Source: Pseudomonas sp. MIACH (GTDB lineage: Bacteria > Pseudomonadota > Gammaproteobacteria > Pseudomonadales > Pseudomonadaceae). From it: 64,000 nt of DNA. Below, piece by piece: positions 61,029 through 64,000 of this stretch; the first letter of the stretch is position 1; every line of letters starts with the position of its first letter. The translations under genes were made by a program, and so were the position numbers. Where the stretch lies: the NCBI RefSeq assembly GCF_001269925.1, contig NZ_LHVO01000028.1, positions 124,001 through 188,000 of the forward strand. The letters are read 5' to 3'. The notes beneath the pieces are model-generated. The model was not told the origin of the DNA, searched no databases, and was given only the letters and a program-made list of their open reading frames with translations.

Positions 61029-62165
61029 TCAAAGCGCCCGCGCAATAATCTCCTTCATGATCTCGTTGGTCCCCGCATAAATCCGTTGCACGCGCGCATC
61101 CGCCCACGCCCGGGCAATCGGGTATTCCCACATGAAGCCGTAGCCGCCGTGCAACTGCACGCACTCGTCGAGCACCTTGCACTGCAGGTCCGTGGCCCAG
61201 TACTTGGCCATCGCGGCGGTGGGCACATCCAGCTTGCCTTCCAGGTGCAGCGCCATGCATTTGTCGACGAACACGCGCCCGATCTGAATCTGCGTGGCCA
61301 TCTCCGCCAGTTTGAAGCGGGTGTTCTGGAAGTCGGCAATCGCCTTGCCGAATGCCTTGCGCTCACGGGTGTATTCCAGAGTCCACTCCAGCGCCGCCTC
61401 GGCCGACGACAGCGCGCCAATGGCCACCGTCAGCCGCTCCTGAGGTAGCTCCTGCATCAAGTAGGCAAACCCCATGCCGGCCTGGCCCAGCAGGTTTTCC
61501 CTGGACACGCGGACATCCTGGAAAAACAACTCCGAAGTGTCCTGCGCCTTCATGCCAACCTTCTCCAGGCGCTTGCCCTTGGCGAAGCCCGGCGTGTCTG
61601 CCTCCACCAAAAACAGGCTGGTGCCCTTGGCGCCGGCCTTGGGGTCGGTCTTGGCGACCACGATCACCAGCTCAGCCAGATACCCATTGGTGATAAAGGT
61701 CTTGGAGCCATTGATTACGTACTCGTCGCCGTCCAGCACGGCGGTCGTCTTGACCCCTTGCAGGTCAGAGCCGGCACCCGGCTCGGTCATGGCGATGGCC
61801 GTGACCATCTCGCCGCTGATCAACTTGGGCAGGTACTTGTGCTTCAGCGCCTCACTGCCGTAATGCAGGATGTAAGGCGCAACGATGTCCGAATGCAGCG
61901 AGAAACCGATGCCGGTCAGCCCCAGCCGGCTGATCTCCTCGATCACCACCGCGCTGTAGAGAAAGTCCGCGCCCAGCCCGCCGTATTCCTCCGGCAGATG
62001 GGAACACAACATCCCCGCCTCCCCCGCTTTGCTCCACAGGTTGCGATCGATATAGCCCTGCTTCTCCCATTGCCCATGGAACGGTGCAGCGTCTTTTTCA
62101 AGAAAGGTGCGCACGCTCTGGCGAAAGAGTTCGTGCTCCGGGCTGAACAAGGTTCTGGGGATCAT
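61029..62165 (-). CDS. Acyl-CoA dehydrogenase
   Basis: FAD enzyme of 378 residues, oxidising acyl-CoA to the 2-enoyl form. Signatures AMTEPGAGSDLQGVKTTAV and the C-terminal QLHGGYGFMWEYPIARAWAD, with the active glutamate in AGTNEIMKEIIAR, are typical. It has an N-terminal start MIPRTLFSPEHELFRQSVR. Chain length preference is not readable. Confidence 0.9.
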   Translation of the reverse strand: MIPRTLFSPEHELFRQSVRTFLEKDAAPFHGQWEKQGYIDRNLWSKAGEAGMLCSHLPEEYGGLGADFLYSAVVIEEISRLGLTGIGFSLHSDIVAPYILHYGSEALKHKYLPKLISGEMVTAIAMTEPGAGSDLQGVKTTAVLDGDEYVINGSKTFITNGYLAELVIVVAKTDPKAGAKGTSLFLVEADTPGFAKGKRLEKVGMKAQDTSELFFQDVRVSRENLLGQAGMGFAYLMQELPQERLTVAIGALSSAEAALEWTLEYTRERKAFGKAIADFQNTRFKLAEMATQIQIGRVFVDKCMALHLEGKLDVPTAAMAKYWATDLQCKVLDECVQLHGGYGFMWEYPIARAWADARVQRIYAGTNEIMKEIIARAL

Positions 62166-62310
62166 GGGTCACCTGCGTGGATTGTCGGACAAGGACGAGC
62201 CCACAGAGCCTATGCCCCGATGGCGTCACAGGACACTGGACACATGCGACAAAAAATAAGACGATCCAGCCGTCTGGTGACCACTTTCCCCTATAAGAAT
62301 AAATGAAATT

Positions 62311-63306
62311 ATGTCTAACCAAATCTCCACGCCGTTGCGGCGCGTCAGCATTTTGGCCATTGATCGGGTATTCGCTTCAACCCTGATGCAAGCCAAGGAT
62401 TTCTTCCACCTCGCCAGCCTGCGTTATGGCAAACAGCAAGGCCTGGGCCTGACCCCTGCGTTCGAAACACGCCTTGTGAGCCCCGACGGAAAATCGGTGC
62501 GCAGCTTCAGTGATGTGATCATGCCGGTGGACGGCGGCCTGGAAGACGCCGACATCATCGTACTGCCGGCCTTCTGGGATGACTTCGACGCCCTCTGCGC
62601 GCGCTACCCGCAAGTGCTGCCGTGGCTGCGCGCGCAACATGCACGCGGCGCGGTACTCTGCGGCGAAGCCACAGGAGTGTTCTGGCTGGCCGAAGCCGGC
62701 CTGCTCGATGGCAAGGAGGCGACCACCTACTGGCGCTTCTTCAACGCCTTCAGCGAACGCTTCCCCAAGGTCCAGCTCAATCAGGACAAGCACCTCACCG
62801 ATGCCGACAACCTGTATTGCGCCGGCGGCACCACCTCGGCGTGCGACCTGTATATCTACCTGATCGAACGCTTCTGCGGCGCCAACATCGCCCAGGCAGT
62901 GGCGCGTGACATCCTCTACGAAGTGCAGCGCAGCTACTCGCCGGGACGTATCGGGTTTGGGGGGCAGAAGCTGCACCAGGACGTGATTATCCTGCAGATC
63001 CAGCACTGGCTCGAAGAGCACTTTGCCGACAAATTCCGCTTCGAAGACGTCGCCCGGGAACACGGCATGAGCATTCGCAACTTCATGCGCCGCTTCCAGA
63101 CCGCCACCGGCGACAAGCCGCTGCACTACCTGCAACGCTTGCGTATCGAGACGGCCAAGGGCCTGCTCTCGGGCAGCCGCAAGAGCATCAAGACCATCAG
63201 CTATGAGGTGGGTTACGACGATGCGAGTTTCTTTGCGCGGTTGTTCAGGCAGCACACGGAGCTGTCACCGAACCAGTACCGCCAGCAGTTCCAACAGGCT
63301 GCGTAA
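62311..63306 (+). CDS. GlxA-type transcriptional regulator (DJ-1/PfpI plus AraC)
   Basis: A 331-residue protein: N-terminal DJ-1/PfpI-like domain (about 10-190, with VLCGEATGVFWLAEAGLLDG) and two AraC-type helix-turn-helix motifs (about 225-325, MSIRNFMRRFQTATGDKPLHY; SYEVGYDDASFFARLFRQHT). Such regulators sense small amines or aldehyde-type signals. It is divergent from the acyl-CoA dehydrogenase gene and may regulate it. The ribosome site is weak. Confidence 0.9.
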   Translation: MSNQISTPLRRVSILAIDRVFASTLMQAKDFFHLASLRYGKQQGLGLTPAFETRLVSPDGKSVRSFSDVIMPVDGGLEDADIIVLPAFWDDFDALCARYPQVLPWLRAQHARGAVLCGEATGVFWLAEAGLLDGKEATTYWRFFNAFSERFPKVQLNQDKHLTDADNLYCAGGTTSACDLYIYLIERFCGANIAQAVARDILYEVQRSYSPGRIGFGGQKLHQDVIILQIQHWLEEHFADKFRFEDVAREHGMSIRNFMRRFQTATGDKPLHYLQRLRIETAKGLLSGSRKSIKTISYEVGYDDASFFARLFRQHTELSPNQYRQQFQQAA

Positions 63307-63312
63307 GCAAAT

Positions 63313-63399
63313 GTGGGAGGGGGCTTGCTCCCGATAGCAGTGTGTCAGTGAGTACATCTTGCACTGATAGACCGCTATCGGGGGCAAGCCCCCTCCCAC
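63313..63399. repeat. REP pair, family B
   Basis: Inverted GTGGGAGGGGGCTTGCTCCC arms about 35 bp apart between the convergent GlxA-type regulator and zapE. Confidence 0.85.
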
Positions 63400-63417
63400 A
63401 CTTGACCTACATCGGTC

Positions 63418-64000
63418 TTAGGGTTTGTGCCCGCGCGACAGGAACTCGTGGGACTGCATTTCGAGCAGGCGGCTCAGGGTTCGCTGGAATTCGAAGTTCA
63501 AGCGCCCGCCGGTATACAGGTCCTTGAGTTCGACTTCGGCCGAGATGATCAACTTGACGTTACGGTCGTAGAACTCGTCGACCATGTTGATAAACCGTCG
63601 GGCGATGTCGTCGGTGGTGACGCTCATCTGCTCCACGCCGCTGAGGATCACCGCGTGGAAGATCTTGCCCAGTTCGATGTAGTCGTTCTGGCTACGCGGG
63701 CCGTCGCACAGTTGGCGGAATTCGAACCAGGCCACGTCATCGCAGGTACGCAGGGCGATGATCTCGCGGTTCTCGATCATCAGCTTGTCGTTTTCCACCG
63801 CCTGGGTGCACTCCGGCGTGAGGGCGCGGAAGCTCTTGCGCAGGCTTTCGTGCGCAGCTTCGTTCAGCGGGAAGTGGAACAGCTCCGCCTGTTCGAGGTG
63901 ACGCAGACGGTAGTCGACGCCACTGTCGACGTTGACGATCTCGGTGTTCTGCTTGATCAGCGCAATGGCGGGCAGGAAGCGCGCACGTTGCAGGCCATCC
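63418..64000 (-). CDS. zapE: ZapE, cell division ATPase (partial, 3' part)
   Basis: The last 193 residues of an AFG1-like ATPase, running off the window end; the Walker A and B region is beyond it. The blocks VAWFEFRQLCDGPRSQNDY and RRFINMVDEFYDRNVKLIIS are characteristic of ZapE, which acts at the Z-ring under stress in E. coli. The 5' end is not in the window. Confidence 0.85.
   Translation of the reverse strand, partial: DGLQRARFLPAIALIKQNTEIVNVDSGVDYRLRHLEQAELFHFPLNEAAHESLRKSFRALTPECTQAVENDKLMIENREIIALRTCDDVAWFEFRQLCDGPRSQNDYIELGKIFHAVILSGVEQMSVTTDDIARRFINMVDEFYDRNVKLIISAEVELKDLYTGGRLNFEFQRTLSRLLEMQSHEFLSRGHKP

Noticed and set aside
62302-62311. An ATG eight bases before the GlxA-type gene, in another frame
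   Set aside because: It starts a frame out of phase with the regulator and has no support as a leader peptide.

Overview
The window is about 64 kb of high-GC chromosomal DNA from a Pseudomonas, most likely of the P. fluorescens group. Three things point there: the proteins look pseudomonad throughout, the gene clusters follow pseudomonad order (mla-kds-lpt-rpoN-pts, fagA-fumC-sodA, mreBCD-maf-rng-yhdP-tldD, petABC-sspAB), and two families of short REP-type inverted repeats lie at gene ends. I see no rRNA, tRNA, CRISPR array, insertion sequence or prophage. Almost all DNA is accounted for by about 70 protein genes.

Layout. 0-6 kb: malate:quinone oxidoreductase, two small conserved proteins, and purine/pyrimidine salvage (hpt; upp-uraA). 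6-11 kb: histidine genes hisG-hisD-hisC downstream of murA and a BolA protein. 11-14 kb: the leftward mlaFEDCB operon for retrograde phospholipid transport. 14-21 kb: a rightward envelope and regulation block, kdsD-kdsC-lptC-lptA-lptB-rpoN-hpf-ptsN-rapZ-ptsO (LPS core sugar, LPS export, sigma-54, nitrogen PTS). 21-25 kb: a leftward iron-starvation operon fagA-fumC-orf-sodA-ZIP behind tandem Fur-like sites. 25-29 kb: pmbA, darP and tldD. 29-39 kb: a carbon-nitrogen hydrolase, yhdP, rng, maf and mreDCB, read leftward from mreB. 39-42 kb: gatCAB.

42-55 kb is the most accessory-looking part: an RlpA-like lipoprotein, a CaCA antiporter, a carboxymuconolactone decarboxylase-like protein, an AEC transporter, a galactarate operon (kdgD, semialdehyde dehydrogenase, MFS transporter, garD) with a GntR-family regulator nearby, a leaderless zinc phospholipase C/P1 nuclease-like protein, and a secreted maltotetraose-forming amylase. 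55-64 kb returns to core genes: sspAB, the cytochrome bc1 operon, rplM-rpsI, an aldo/keto reductase, an acyl-CoA dehydrogenase, a GlxA-type regulator and the 3' part of zapE.

Main points for a second look: (1) the phospholipase/nuclease-like gene at 50.8 kb sits behind a near-consensus SOS (LexA) box placed at a sigma-70 promoter; (2) mreC appears to start at an ATT codon with a strong ribosome binding site, exactly where the conserved N-terminus begins; (3) the last ten codons of mqo lie in a REP element; (4) the galactarate operon and the GntR gene share a GGTTGTACGAT motif upstream, overlapping the -10 in the operon promoter; (5) hairpins with short T tracts lie between hisG and hisD and between kdgD and the dehydrogenase.
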